Shown piece after piece: positions 25,762 to 34,626 of a stretch of DNA of 35,524 nucleotides. Source of the DNA: Opitutia bacterium. Its GTDB lineage: Bacteria; Verrucomicrobiota; Verrucomicrobiia; Opitutales; UBA953. The notes below the pieces were generated by a model that saw only the letters and a program-made list of their open reading frames with translations, was not told the origin of the DNA and made no database searches. Made by a program: the position numbers and the translations under genes. The stretch is from assembly GCA_003569165.1 (NCBI GenBank), contig BGOI01000015.1:1-35524 (forward strand), read 5' to 3'. Position 1 is the first letter of the stretch; each line of letters begins with the position of its first letter.

Positions 25762-26675
25762 TTACTTGCGGGCCTTCCAGCCAAAGTCACGGTACTTCCA
25801 TGACCACGTCCCGTCGCGTCGGCAGGTGACCGTGCCGAAGCCCTCGGGCTTGCCGAAGACGGGACCTTTCCACCACATGCCGCAGACGGCGCCGCCTTGT
25901 AGGTAGGTGACCTTACCAATCTCGATGCGTTCGACGACGTGACCATGGCCGCTGAGTACGAGTTGAATATTATAGGCGTCGAATAATTTCCGGAACGTGT
26001 GCAGGTTGCGGACGATGGCCTTGCCGTCGAGGTGAAGGTCCGGTCCCCCCATCACCTGATGCCAGGTGGTATAGAATGGGATGTGCGTGACCATCACGAT
26101 GGGCTTCGTGCGCCCAGTGGCGGCAAGATCCTTCTTTAACCAGTCGAGCTGCGCTTCATCGATCCAGCCTTCGTAATCGAGCGTCTCCTTGTTCTGGCCA
26201 ATCGAATCTAAGATAATGAAGTGCCAGCCCTTGTGGTCGAAACTGCGGTACGTGCGCGCGAGGCCGAAGCGTTCGGCGAAGAGTTTCTTGCCGTAATCCT
26301 GGTCGGTCGGCTTCACGGGCGACTTCGTCGACCAACCCACGACGTCATGGTTACCAATCGTATGATGGACGGGTAGGGCGAGTTCCTTGCTGCATTCGTC
26401 GAACACCTTCCACTGCTCGCGGATGCGATCCATGCCCACGTCGAGCGCGTCAAAGATTAGGTCGCCGCCTGTGAGGACGAAATCCGCCGGCGTGCCGAGG
26501 GCGTTGACGGCCCGCAGGCATTGGCGAAAGCCTTCGGGGCGCCGAGCTCGGGTTGGACGTGGATGTCCGTTAAGAAGGCGAAGTCGAAGGAGTCTTCTTC
26601 TTTCGTGGCGCCAAAGGCCTGCGTCGCGAGGCCGGCCAGCAGACTCGTACCGAGGAAGTGGCGGCGATGCATCAT
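25762..26675 (-). CDS. Tat-exported calcineurin-like metallophosphoesterase, apparent frameshift
   Basis: Restoring one base in the GGGG run at 26536-26539 joins two frames into 304 residues. The N-terminus (MMHRRHFLGTSLLAGLATQA) is a twin-arginine signal, so the protein is probably exported folded. The dinuclear metal-binding motifs are all present once the frames are joined: LTDIHV (D-x-H), LTGGDLIFD (GD), IGNHDVVGW (GNHD), MVTHIPFY (H) and LSGHGHVVER (GHxH). This is a phosphatase or nuclease-like phosphodiesterase of unknown substrate. The start is 4 bases from the lpxI stop, so the two are probably co-transcribed. Because both halves are intact, a consensus error is more likely than a pseudogene. 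Confidence 0.82.
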
Positions 26676-26679
26676 CAGC

Positions 26680-27483
26680 TTAAGCGGGGCCGAAGCCGAA
26701 GAGGTCGATGCCGAGCTGCTTGGCGCGGGCGATGACTGCCGGCTTGTCGATGAGGATGACCGCATCCGCTTCGAGCGCGGCTTTCGTCACACCGCCTTCG
26801 GCCATGCTCTCGAGGGTCTTAATCCCGAAGCAGGGGACATCGAAGCGCCAGTCTTGGGCGTGCTTCGCGGTCTTGATGAGGAGCATTTCTTTGCCGCCGG
26901 TCTGCGTGCAGCGGCGGAGCATGTTGTCGGTGCCTTCGAAGGCTTCGACGGCGATCACCGTGCCCTTGGCGGTGACGACGGATTGACCGACGTCGAGCCG
27001 GGCCATCTCGCGGGCCATGCGCGTTCCGAATTCGAGTTGGTCGTCGCCGATGCCGCAGGCCCAGCCGGTCATGCAGCCTGGCGTGGTGAGGTGGTCCTCG
27101 AGAAAGATGCGCGCATCGAGCATGCGGACGCCGACTTTCTCGATCTCGACGGAGATGGCGCCGAAGATCGTCTCGGCGTTGCGTTCCTTGAGGGAGGCCA
27201 TCAGCGCGATGAGCTTCAGATCCGGAACCATGCCCGTGAACAGTTTGCGAGGGGTGACTTGGCCGGCCATCACGGCGCCGGCGGCACCGAGTTCTTGGAG
27301 GGCGTCGAGCATCTGGCCGAGCTTGCCGACGGGAATGGCGCGATGGTCGGCGGGGGCGAAGGTGGCGATGAGGGCCGGGTCGGTCTCTTCTTCGAAGGAG
27401 ATCAACTTTACCTTGGCGCCGCGACCGCGGGCGCATTCGACGAGGAGGGCGGGGTAGCGGCCTTTGCCGGCGATGACCGCCAC
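26680..27483 (-). CDS. lpxI: UDP-2,3-diacylglucosamine pyrophosphatase LpxI
   Basis: A 267-residue LpxI (DUF1009) protein, which hydrolyses UDP-2,3-diacylglucosamine to lipid X in lipid A synthesis at the inner membrane. Recognisable blocks include VIAGKGRYPALL at the start, the GAVMAGQVTPRKLF stretch, TVIAVEAFEGTDNMLRR, and the C-terminal ADAVILIDKP with the conserved Asp. The only in-frame start is GTG at 27483. The frame is open and protein-like for about 30 codons upstream, and an ATG at 27533 would join in frame if the GGGGG at 27506-27510 were one base longer, giving 284 residues. The true N-terminus is therefore uncertain. Confidence 0.9.
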   Translation of the reverse strand: MAVIAGKGRYPALLVECARGRGAKVKLISFEEETDPALIATFAPADHRAIPVGKLGQMLDALQELGAAGAVMAGQVTPRKLFTGMVPDLKLIALMASLKERNAETIFGAISVEIEKVGVRMLDARIFLEDHLTTPGCMTGWACGIGDDQLEFGTRMAREMARLDVGQSVVTAKGTVIAVEAFEGTDNMLRRCTQTGGKEMLLIKTAKHAQDWRFDVPCFGIKTLESMAEGGVTKAALEADAVILIDKPAVIARAKQLGIDLFGFGPA

Positions 27484-27614
27484 GGTCTGCGTGGGGTCGA
27501 AGCCCGGGGGAGGAATCGCGAGGCTGACGCCATGGGGGCAGTGTTTCGGCGGAAGGGCTCGGGCTCAAGCCTGCTTTGGGTTGCCACCGGCGGCTGGCTG
27601 GAGCGTAATGCGCC

Positions 27615-28205
27615 ATGCCTGCTGCCATCGGCATCCTAGGTGGGACTTTCGATCCTCCGCATGCGGGTCATGTGGCGGCAGCCGTGGCTGCGCATAAGCA
27701 GCTCGGTTTGGACGAGGTCCGCATCATTCCGGCGGGACAGGCGCCCATGCGTTCGGGTGCGCCCGTGGCCTCCGCATCCGACCGTGCGATGATGTGTCGC
27801 CTCGCCTTTGCGGATTGCTCGTGGGCCGTGATCGATGAGCGAGAAATTCATCGCAATGGTACGAGTTGGTCCGTCGAGACCGCCCGCGAATTAGCCAAAG
27901 AGTTTCCCGAGGCCATGCGGGTCTGGGTCCTCGGGGCCGATCAGTTGGCCAGGCTGGACCGGTGGAAGGAGGTCGCCGAGCTGTGCAGTCTGGTAGAATT
28001 TGCCGTGCTGTCACGTGATGGTATCTCGACCGTACCCCCTCCGGCCATCGCGGCGCTCATTCGCCTGACCGTGTTGAAGGCTCCGGCGGTGCAGGTTTCC
28101 TCCACCGCCCTGCGCGAGGCCCTGCGCCGCGGTGATTCGCCCCGAAACGGCTTGCCCCTAGGGGTTGCCCGCCACATCGATGAGCGCTCCCTTTACCAAG
28201 CCTGA
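27615..28205 (+). CDS. nadD: Nicotinate-nucleotide adenylyltransferase
   Basis: A 196-residue NadD that adenylates nicotinate mononucleotide in NAD synthesis. The nucleotidyltransferase motif GGTFDPPHAGH is at residues 9-19, WVLGADQLARLDRWKE (107-122) carries the family GxD block, and VSSTALREALRRGD (162-175) corresponds to the C-terminal ISSTxIR motif. Length is normal for bacterial NadD. It is divergent from lpxI and followed after only 2 bases by rsfS, the classical nadD-rsfS pairing of bacteria. Confidence 0.95.
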   Translation: MPAAIGILGGTFDPPHAGHVAAAVAAHKQLGLDEVRIIPAGQAPMRSGAPVASASDRAMMCRLAFADCSWAVIDEREIHRNGTSWSVETARELAKEFPEAMRVWVLGADQLARLDRWKEVAELCSLVEFAVLSRDGISTVPPPAIAALIRLTVLKAPAVQVSSTALREALRRGDSPRNGLPLGVARHIDERSLYQA

Positions 28206-28207
28206 CC

Positions 28208-28750
28208 ATGTCCGCCCTTAAAAAGAAGACCAAGAAGACCTCCGCCAAGCCTGCCGCCAAGGGTCGTCCTGCTGGCAAGTCCGCCAAGCCTGCCGCCCGT
28301 TCGGTCCGTCCGGCGCGACGCGTCATCCCGGCCATTCCCGCTTTGAAGGCCAAGAGCCGTGGCGAGAAGACCGCCTCCAAGCCGATGGTGGTCATGCCGA
28401 AGATTCCGGCTCACCTGATTGCTGCCGTGCGCGCTTTGGACGACAAGAAGGCCGTCGAAATTCGGGTTCTCGAGATGGGGCAGATTTCTTCCATCGCCGA
28501 CTTCCTCGTGATCGCCACCGGTACGTCTGAGCCTCACCTGCGTGCCCTGCGTATCGCCCTCGAGCATGCGCTGGACGACGTGGGCGTAACTTCCCGCTCC
28601 GAATCCCAGCGCGATAGTGGCTGGACGGTCGTGGATGCCTTTGACGTCCTCTTCCACGTGTTCCGCGATGACATCCGTAAGAGCTACGCCCTGGAAGCCC
28701 TCTGGAAGGACGGATTGGATATCCCCGTCTCGGCCATCCTGAAGGCCTGA
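28208..28750 (+). CDS. rsfS: Ribosome silencing factor RsfS with basic N-terminal extension
   Basis: A 180-residue protein whose C-terminal 110 residues are RsfS (Iojap family), which binds ribosomal protein uL14 and blocks subunit joining on starvation. Family blocks are ALDDKKAVEIRVLEM, SIADFLVIATGTSEPHLRAL, GWTVVDAFDVLFHVF and YALEALW. The first 65 residues are a Lys/Ala/Pro-rich disordered extension (SALKKKTKKTSAKPAAKG and similar), absent from most RsfS proteins. It may bind RNA or the ribosome. The start ATG 2 bases after the nadD stop is unambiguous, so the extension is translated. Confidence 0.93.
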   Translation: MSALKKKTKKTSAKPAAKGRPAGKSAKPAARSVRPARRVIPAIPALKAKSRGEKTASKPMVVMPKIPAHLIAAVRALDDKKAVEIRVLEMGQISSIADFLVIATGTSEPHLRALRIALEHALDDVGVTSRSESQRDSGWTVVDAFDVLFHVFRDDIRKSYALEALWKDGLDIPVSAILKA

Positions 28751-28769
28751 ACGGAAAGGAAGCACCCGG

Positions 28770-28846
28770 TGGTGGTAGTGGGCAGGATCGAACTGCCGAC
28801 CTAGGGCTTATGAGTCCCTCGCTCTAACCAACTGAGCTACACTACC
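28770..28846 (-). tRNA. tRNA-Met (CAU), elongator-type
   Basis: Minus-strand cloverleaf with a 7-bp acceptor stem (GGTAGTG/CACTACC), D stem GCTC/GAGC, anticodon loop CTCATAA (anticodon CAT), T stem GGCAG/CTGCC with loop TTCGATC, discriminator A73 and an encoded 3' CCA (28770-28772). The anticodon stem AGGGA/GCCCT has an A31-G39 mismatch at its loop-proximal pair. tRNA-Ile2, which is also CAU-encoded, cannot be fully excluded by eye. It follows the GYF_2-like gene on the same strand. Confidence 0.92.
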
Positions 28847-28904
28847 GAAAACCGAGTTCGGTCAGTCCAGCCGTCCCCCCTTAGTTCGTCAAGCCGATTG
28901 AGGC

Positions 28905-29537
28905 TTAGAGGCGGACGGGCAGCAGGACAAAGAAGCAGAGCATCCAGAGGGCCAGGCTCAGGAAACCGAGGACGATCACGAGATTTCCCTGGGTTTGGCG
29001 GATGTCGGACAGGCCTTCCTGCTCGAGGGTCTGACCGAGTTTCCGGACGAACATGATTGGTAGGAGCGCGGCCGGCGTGGTCGTGAAGCTGAGCAGGATG
29101 AGCAGCATCGTCCGCGAAATCTGGCGGTCGCTGTCCAAGATATAGATCACGTAGATCAGCAGCGCGAAGAGAGGCGGCAGGAGGAAGGTCGAGCCGCACC
29201 AGAGGTAGCCTTCACGCACGGTGCGTTCGAGTGATTCTCCGGCTTCGTTGCGGGCGGCGTCCGGTGTGAGCGCTTGACCCAGCGGCAGTTCCGCCCCGGG
29301 CGGAGGCGGCGGAGCGTCGGGGTCGAGGCCGGAAGTGTCCGTGGACGAAACCGAGGGGGTGCGGCTGAGGCCGATGGCGCGGAAATAGTCGCGCACCGTC
29401 ATCCATGATCCGTCGACTTCGATGTTATGGAGCAGGCTGATTTCGCCGGCGCGGAGCATCTCGCTCACGCGCACGAGCGGGAAGGGGCCGGTGACGGCGC
29501 CTTTCCAGCGGAGACGAAATGCAGTGGGTCGTGACAT
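28905..29537 (-). CDS. GYF_2-like domain membrane protein (3 TM)
   Basis: A 210-residue protein. Residues 7-52 resemble the GYF_2 domain found in many verrucomicrobial and planctomycete membrane proteins (RWKGAVTGPFPLVRVSEML, then a GSWMTVRDYF end). A Pro-rich linker (62-85) leads to three hydrophobic segments at about 111-134, 143-164 and 184-207. GYF_2 domains are thought to be cytoplasmic interaction modules. Its start is 3 bases after the stop of the 982-residue gene, so it is the last gene of the GTPase operon. The domain call is from pattern memory and moderate. Confidence 0.75.
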   Translation of the reverse strand: MSRPTAFRLRWKGAVTGPFPLVRVSEMLRAGEISLLHNIEVDGSWMTVRDYFRAIGLSRTPSVSSTDTSGLDPDAPPPPPGAELPLGQALTPDAARNEAGESLERTVREGYLWCGSTFLLPPLFALLIYVIYILDSDRQISRTMLLILLSFTTTPAALLPIMFVRKLGQTLEQEGLSDIRQTQGNLVIVLGFLSLALWMLCFFVLLPVRL

Positions 29538-29540
29538 CTT

Positions 29541-32489
29541 TCAGAGATCTCGTCCTTGGAGGAGGGTTTCCCAGCCACCTTCGGGGGTAATGAGGCCTTT
29601 GGGGATCACGGCGGCCTGCGCGGCTTCGGCGACCGTGCCCGGATAGCGAAGGAGTGGCGTGAGGGGCGCGGCTTCGGCGACACGCTTTACCTCGCCGTCG
29701 TCGCCGACGCGGAAGAGCACCGTGGCCTTGCCTTCGTTATCGAGGCCGTAGATGGCGCTACCCTTAATCGTCTCGCGCAGCTCAGGCTTGCCGTCGCGGC
29801 CGACCCAGCCGGCGAAAATAAGCTTACGATTACGCAAGTTGGCGAAGGTCGCGCGCCAGAAGCGGGCCTCTTCGGTGTAGCCAGCGCCACCGGGGGGAGT
29901 CAGGAAGGCGCGTAACTCTAGCTGGAGATCGGCCCACTTCTCCTTGAAGAGAAAATCGTAGGGGCGGAGTGCGTTCTGCGTGATACGGCGCAACTGTTCG
30001 GCATCGCGCTGGGCGGACGGAGAGAAGAGCAAGCCCCAGACTTCTGGACGGGTGGTCGCGAGCTTGTAAAGTTCCTGGAGCTGGTAAGCACGCAGCTCGG
30101 GGTAGCGCGAGTCGCTCCGGCGGACGCGGTCCATTGTGCGGATGAGCGGCTCGAGTAGTTTGCCCGTCTTGGCGTCCTGGAAACGGCTGACCTGACGGAT
30201 GAAATCCAGTTCGTTGATTGCCGTCGGGATGGCAATCTCTTCGCCGGCCCGCACTCCGTTATTGAATTCACGGCGACTCCAGGTCGTCTCGACGACGGCG
30301 CCTTCGCGGGTGAGCTCCTTGGCTTTCTGGCTAATCTCGACACCATCGGTGATGTTCCGCTTGGTTTCGACAATATCGCCGGTCACGTAGACGGTCCGGC
30401 CCGCCGTGATTCCGCGGATGGAATAAAGATTGAGCGTATACCGGCGGAGGGAATCAGCCAAGGAGGTGTCGGAGAGCGTGCGTAGGCCGCGTTGTTCGAC
30501 GTCGGTCAGCGTGGCCGGATTAAAGATGCCAGCTGGGTCGGCCGTGGCGGCGGCATCCCACATCGCGCCGACGCGCGGGGCGAGGGCCGAGCGGGGGAGG
30601 GCCTGCAGGGTGGGCGCACGGGAGAAGACGAAGGAGGCGCGGGAGCTCAGGTCAGATTTTTCGCCGGCGGTATTTGCGGCGGTGTCGGCGAGGGCGGCAA
30701 GATAGCCCGCTAGGTCGGCGGCCTTACCGAGGCTCTTGAGCGCGGCAATCGTCTTGCGTTCGCCGGAGAGACGCAATTCAGCGCGGTCGGCGGTGGCCTC
30801 GCCGAAATCGAGGTCCTTGTCCTTCGCATCGTTCAAGGTCTTGAGCAGGAGTCGGAGACGTTCGAGGGCTTCGGCCGCTTTGGTGAGATCGGTGACGTTG
30901 TCGTCGCCCATCGCTTTGTTGAGTACGGCGATCTGAGTGGCGACATCATTGCGGGTGCGGTCCAGCATCTGCCGGCAGGCGGAGAGCAGCCCTTCGGGCT
31001 CGGGGAGGATAGCCTTGAGCTTGGTCTGCAGGGTGCCTCCCATCTGGTTGAACTCTTGAAGGTATTTGTTGGCACGGCTTTCGGTCTCCGCGACGTTGCC
31101 CAAGGTCAGCCCTTGCTTACGACGATCGGCTAGGGCCAGCGCTTCGAGCCGTAGGCGCTGCTCATCGGCGTTTTGCGTGGCCAAGCGCTGACGAAGCGGA
31201 ACCGTCTGCGCCTTGCGGGCAGCTTGGTCGGCGGCGGAGATGCCGCCGCGTTCGAATTCATCCAGCGCCACGAGCGCCGCGGGGTGATCGTAGAGTTCGA
31301 TGAGGCGGGAAGCTTCAGAGAAGCGGTCGCGGGATTCTTCTTCCTGTGTCTTCAGGATGTTCCAGTAGACCACCCCTGCGATGATTAGCAGTAGGCCGGC
31401 GACCCAAGAGGTCGTCATCACCATGTAGCGTCGGTTTAGGCGGGCCCGGGTGTTCTGGCGGAGTGCACGGCCTTCGCGTAGGATTCCCTCCGGAAGGCGA
31501 TCAGCCTGCGGGGTCGCGCGTTCGAGCCAGGAGCTGAGGCGGACGATGAGGATGGCGGGAGAGGAGCCGCGGGCGGCTTCCTGCTGAAGGGTGGCCCATT
31601 CGTCGTTCAGTCCTTCGATCGTGGCGCGCAGGGTCGCTTCGGCTTCGTCGATGGCGGCCAGTTCGCCGGCCCAGGCTTCGAGTTTGACGACCTCGGCGGA
31701 GACTTCCGCGGAAAGCGTGAGCTGGTGGTCGCGTTCGAGCGAGCGGACGCGGCCCAGCGAGGCGGCGCAGGCTTCCCAGTGTCCGCCGGCGCGTGCTTCG
31801 GAGGCGTCGGCGACGAGGGTCGTGACCTGTTGGGCGGCCTTGGAGCGGAGCCAAGCCACCCGGCGGGCCAGGGCATCATCCCAACGAGGCTCGTCGGCGA
31901 GGTCGTTCGCACCGAAGCGCTCCATGCGGTTCATCAGCTCGACGGCTTCCTCTTCGCGGCCTTGCTCGAAGAAGTTTGCGACCTTGCCGAGTGATTCCCG
32001 AAGGAACTTGGCGGAGAGTCGGGCGAGTTCGGAGCGAGCGTTCGGGTCGTTCGGATTGATGCGGACAATTGAACGGAGAACGGAGAGCGCGCGGTCTTCT
32101 TCGCGGCGGCGGATGGCGTTGCGGTAGTCGCCGTAGAGCGGGTGACTTTCACCAATCTCGCGACCGTAGAGGCCTTCGACGGCGAGGACATGCTGGCCGT
32201 CGAGCGGGAAGCCGGCGGGCAGGCCGCGCTCCCGGCAGAGGGCGTGCCAACGGTCGGACTCCGCGAAGCTTAGCACGGCACAGAGGCCGAGCAGGTCGGG
32301 GTCGGACTCCGCGGCCTGGAAGGCGGCGTGTTCGTTGCCGCTGCGCACGAGCGTCGCGCATTGTTCGAGGCGTTCGCGGGCCCGTTGGCAGAGCGCGGAG
32401 TATTCGCCGGCGAGGGAACGCGCCTCGAGGTCGGGGGTGCCGAGTTCGAGCTGACCGCGGATGCGGGCGATGAGGCGTTCGACCTGCAT
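29541..32489 (-). CDS. Large single-pass membrane protein, 982 aa, unknown family
   Basis: I do not recognise a named family. Residues 1-355 are helical and charged, with TPR-like stretches (for example around 135-160, VLRSIVRINPNDPNARSELA). A single TM segment lies at about 356-377, preceded by Arg-rich ARLNRRY, so the N-terminus should be cytoplasmic. Residues 380-600 are strongly helical or coiled-coil-like. The rest (about 600-982) looks globular, with beta-rich patches such as GITAGRTVYVTGDIVETK and ATFANLRNRKLIFAGWVG. The C-terminal part should therefore be outside the membrane. It sits between the GAP1-like and GYF_2-like genes with 3-nt gaps on both sides, implying a stoichiometric complex with them. 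Confidence 0.8.
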   Translation of the reverse strand: MQVERLIARIRGQLELGTPDLEARSLAGEYSALCQRARERLEQCATLVRSGNEHAAFQAAESDPDLLGLCAVLSFAESDRWHALCRERGLPAGFPLDGQHVLAVEGLYGREIGESHPLYGDYRNAIRRREEDRALSVLRSIVRINPNDPNARSELARLSAKFLRESLGKVANFFEQGREEEAVELMNRMERFGANDLADEPRWDDALARRVAWLRSKAAQQVTTLVADASEARAGGHWEACAASLGRVRSLERDHQLTLSAEVSAEVVKLEAWAGELAAIDEAEATLRATIEGLNDEWATLQQEAARGSSPAILIVRLSSWLERATPQADRLPEGILREGRALRQNTRARLNRRYMVMTTSWVAGLLLIIAGVVYWNILKTQEEESRDRFSEASRLIELYDHPAALVALDEFERGGISAADQAARKAQTVPLRQRLATQNADEQRLRLEALALADRRKQGLTLGNVAETESRANKYLQEFNQMGGTLQTKLKAILPEPEGLLSACRQMLDRTRNDVATQIAVLNKAMGDDNVTDLTKAAEALERLRLLLKTLNDAKDKDLDFGEATADRAELRLSGERKTIAALKSLGKAADLAGYLAALADTAANTAGEKSDLSSRASFVFSRAPTLQALPRSALAPRVGAMWDAAATADPAGIFNPATLTDVEQRGLRTLSDTSLADSLRRYTLNLYSIRGITAGRTVYVTGDIVETKRNITDGVEISQKAKELTREGAVVETTWSRREFNNGVRAGEEIAIPTAINELDFIRQVSRFQDAKTGKLLEPLIRTMDRVRRSDSRYPELRAYQLQELYKLATTRPEVWGLLFSPSAQRDAEQLRRITQNALRPYDFLFKEKWADLQLELRAFLTPPGGAGYTEEARFWRATFANLRNRKLIFAGWVGRDGKPELRETIKGSAIYGLDNEGKATVLFRVGDDGEVKRVAEAAPLTPLLRYPGTVAEAAQAAVIPKGLITPEGGWETLLQGRDL

Positions 32490-32492
32490 GGA

Positions 32493-34626
32493 TCAGCGGA
32501 ACTCTAGCAATCGAGGACCGGCGGCACCGTTGGCATCGATGGCTTGGATTGACCACGGAGCACCGGCCTCCATGAGCTTACCTTCCTTGAAGAGTTTCCG
32601 GCGTTGGGCGACGATTTCGTAGGGCGGCGTGCCGGGCCCTTGCTTGCTTTCGAGTCGGATGATGTCGGTCTCGAGGACGGAGCGCGTGGCGCGAATCGAG
32701 GGAAGGTCGCGGTCGGGGAATTCGTGGCCATCCGGATAAAGTCCAATCGAACCTTTGGTCCAGATGAAGGCGTTGACCGCGCTTTCGGCCCAGGGAGCGG
32801 GTCGGATGACTCCCGTTTCGGCGTCGAGCAGTAGAGCATCAGGACCGAGGTTCAGTGGCTGGAGCGTCTTGAGGTCTCCGATGAGCGCGAAGCACTGGCG
32901 ATCGCCTTTCGGGAGAATCACTTCGATGAGGCGATTCGCGCCGGCGCGAGCGCCTTCGCCGGTGGGGAAGTTGAGCGACACTTCGTTACGACGGTTGCTC
33001 AGCCCGATGCCGATGGCCGGAAGTTTGCCGGGCTCGGGAGTTGATTCAATCCACGTGGACTGCGGCGTGCGGCGAATCTCGCCGTTGAGGTATTTCGACT
33101 GGTCGTCGCGCAGGTGCGGGGAGGTGAAGGCGAGGAGGCGGAGGCGAATCTGGACGGATTCGCGCAGGGTCGCGCCGGAAGCCTCGACGAACTTGGCCAC
33201 GGCGTCGGCGGCGGAGGGGGAGAGCGTGAAGTCGGCCTGCGACGGGGAGTTGGGTCCAGTTTCGCCAGTCCGCCATTCGCCTGGGATGATCATCGTCGGC
33301 CGCACTTCGATGCTCGTCAGGGATTGCGCCCGCTCGAGGCAGGCCTGCAGGCGCTTCCACGACTCGTTCTGCGGTACCTTGATCTCGGTGCCGAGGCGGA
33401 GGGCTTCCTTGGCTTCGGCGATCGCTTCCTGGATGGACTTGGCGTCGTTCAGTACGCCTGGACGATCCAGGCGGTTCAGTAGTTGCTTGGTTACGCTGGC
33501 GGAGAAGTTGCTGAGGATGCGGGGCAAGATTTGCTCGCGGTAGTTGCGGACAAAGGTGGGCGAAAGGGTGCTGGTCTCGGCCCATAGTTTGGCGGCGCCC
33601 ATGAAGTCGTCGGAGTCCATCAGGCCTTGGATCTCGGTGAGTGCGCGGTTGGTTTTGAGAATCTCGTCGGCCTTGGCGATATCGTCCGGGGAAGGCGCCG
33701 ATTTGACTTCGACGACGATGGGGGGAGGGGTGGGTTCAGCCTGACGGTTCACCAGAAACAGCGTCGCGGCACCGGCGGCGAGGATGATGACGCCGCCGAT
33801 GACCCAAGCGGTGGCGTTGTTTCCTGAGGAAGTGGCGGGAGCGGACCCGGAGCGGCGCTGAGGCTGTCCCGAACTGGCTTTGGTGGAAGTCAGTCCGGCG
33901 GCGGCCTGACGGGCGATATCGCCAGAAGGGGCGGGCAATGATTTCGCGGTCGTGAAGTCGATCGTTGCGGCGGCGGAGGTCGAGTTAACGGCCCACAGGA
34001 AGCCGTCGGACCCAGTGGTGGTGGCGTCGGTGGTGAAGGTCGCGGCCCAGGCGGACTTGCCAAGGAGCGCCGAGGCCTCGGCGAGGAGGCGTAGGAGGCG
34101 CAGGGTTTCTGGGGGGTTGAGTAGGCCGACCGCGGCGGGGCCAGAAGCGTTGATGAGCCAAGCGGCCTTGGCGCCGGTACCGGTTTCTTCGCGCCACGTT
34201 ACCGCGGGCGTGAGCGGCGTCTGCGTTTCCAGTTGGAGTGGGCGATCTTCGCCTTCGAGCCAGGTAGGGGCTCCGGTCCATTCATCGCGCCAGCCTTTCC
34301 AGCGACCTGCGATCGCGGCGGGTGGAGGAAGGATGGCGGCTTCTTCGAGGGAGAAGATTCAGGTGATGGGCGAGGCGGTTGTCGCGCTGTGTGTAGTCGA
34401 GGCCGCGGGCGACGAAGCGTGAGAGCACGCACCAGTTCTTGTCGCCGGCTTCGAGCAGGCGGAACGTGAACGTCTCTCCTTGGGGGCATTCGTGTGGCGT
34501 GCCGACGGACTCAAGTAACTGAGCTAGGCGTTCGGGGATGGCGCGGTGGCGGGCGACGGTACAATAGCCGCTGCGACCGGGAGTGAGTCCCTGCGACGCC
34601 GACGTGAAGATAAGTTGGAGGGGCAT
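32493..34626 (-). CDS. GAP1-N1-like domain protein with TM segment and extracytoplasmic domain, one apparent frameshift
   Basis: Removing one extra base near 34356 (CACCTGAATC should probably be CACCTGATC) joins two frames into exactly 711 codons. The N-terminus (MPLQLIFTSASQGL, SGYCTVARH, VLSRFVARGLDYTQRDNRLAHH) matches the GTPase-associated protein 1 N-terminal domain (GAP1-N1): the QLIFTSA..GL..G.SGYCTVAR and DYTQRDNRLAHHL patterns are diagnostic as I remember them. A TM segment follows at about residue 270-290 (AWVIGGVIILAAGAATLFLV), then an extracytoplasmic part of about 420 residues of unknown fold. The ATG overlaps the upstream GTPase stop as TAATG, so the pair is translationally coupled. 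A later internal TTG start (33938) would give only the C-terminal 481 residues and is not preferred. Confidence 0.75.

Noticed and set aside
32493-33938. Separate 481-residue gene starting at an internal TTG
   Set aside because: The frame continues unbroken upstream through the TTG and joins the GAP1-N1-like N-terminus after one repair, so it is the C-terminal part of one gene.
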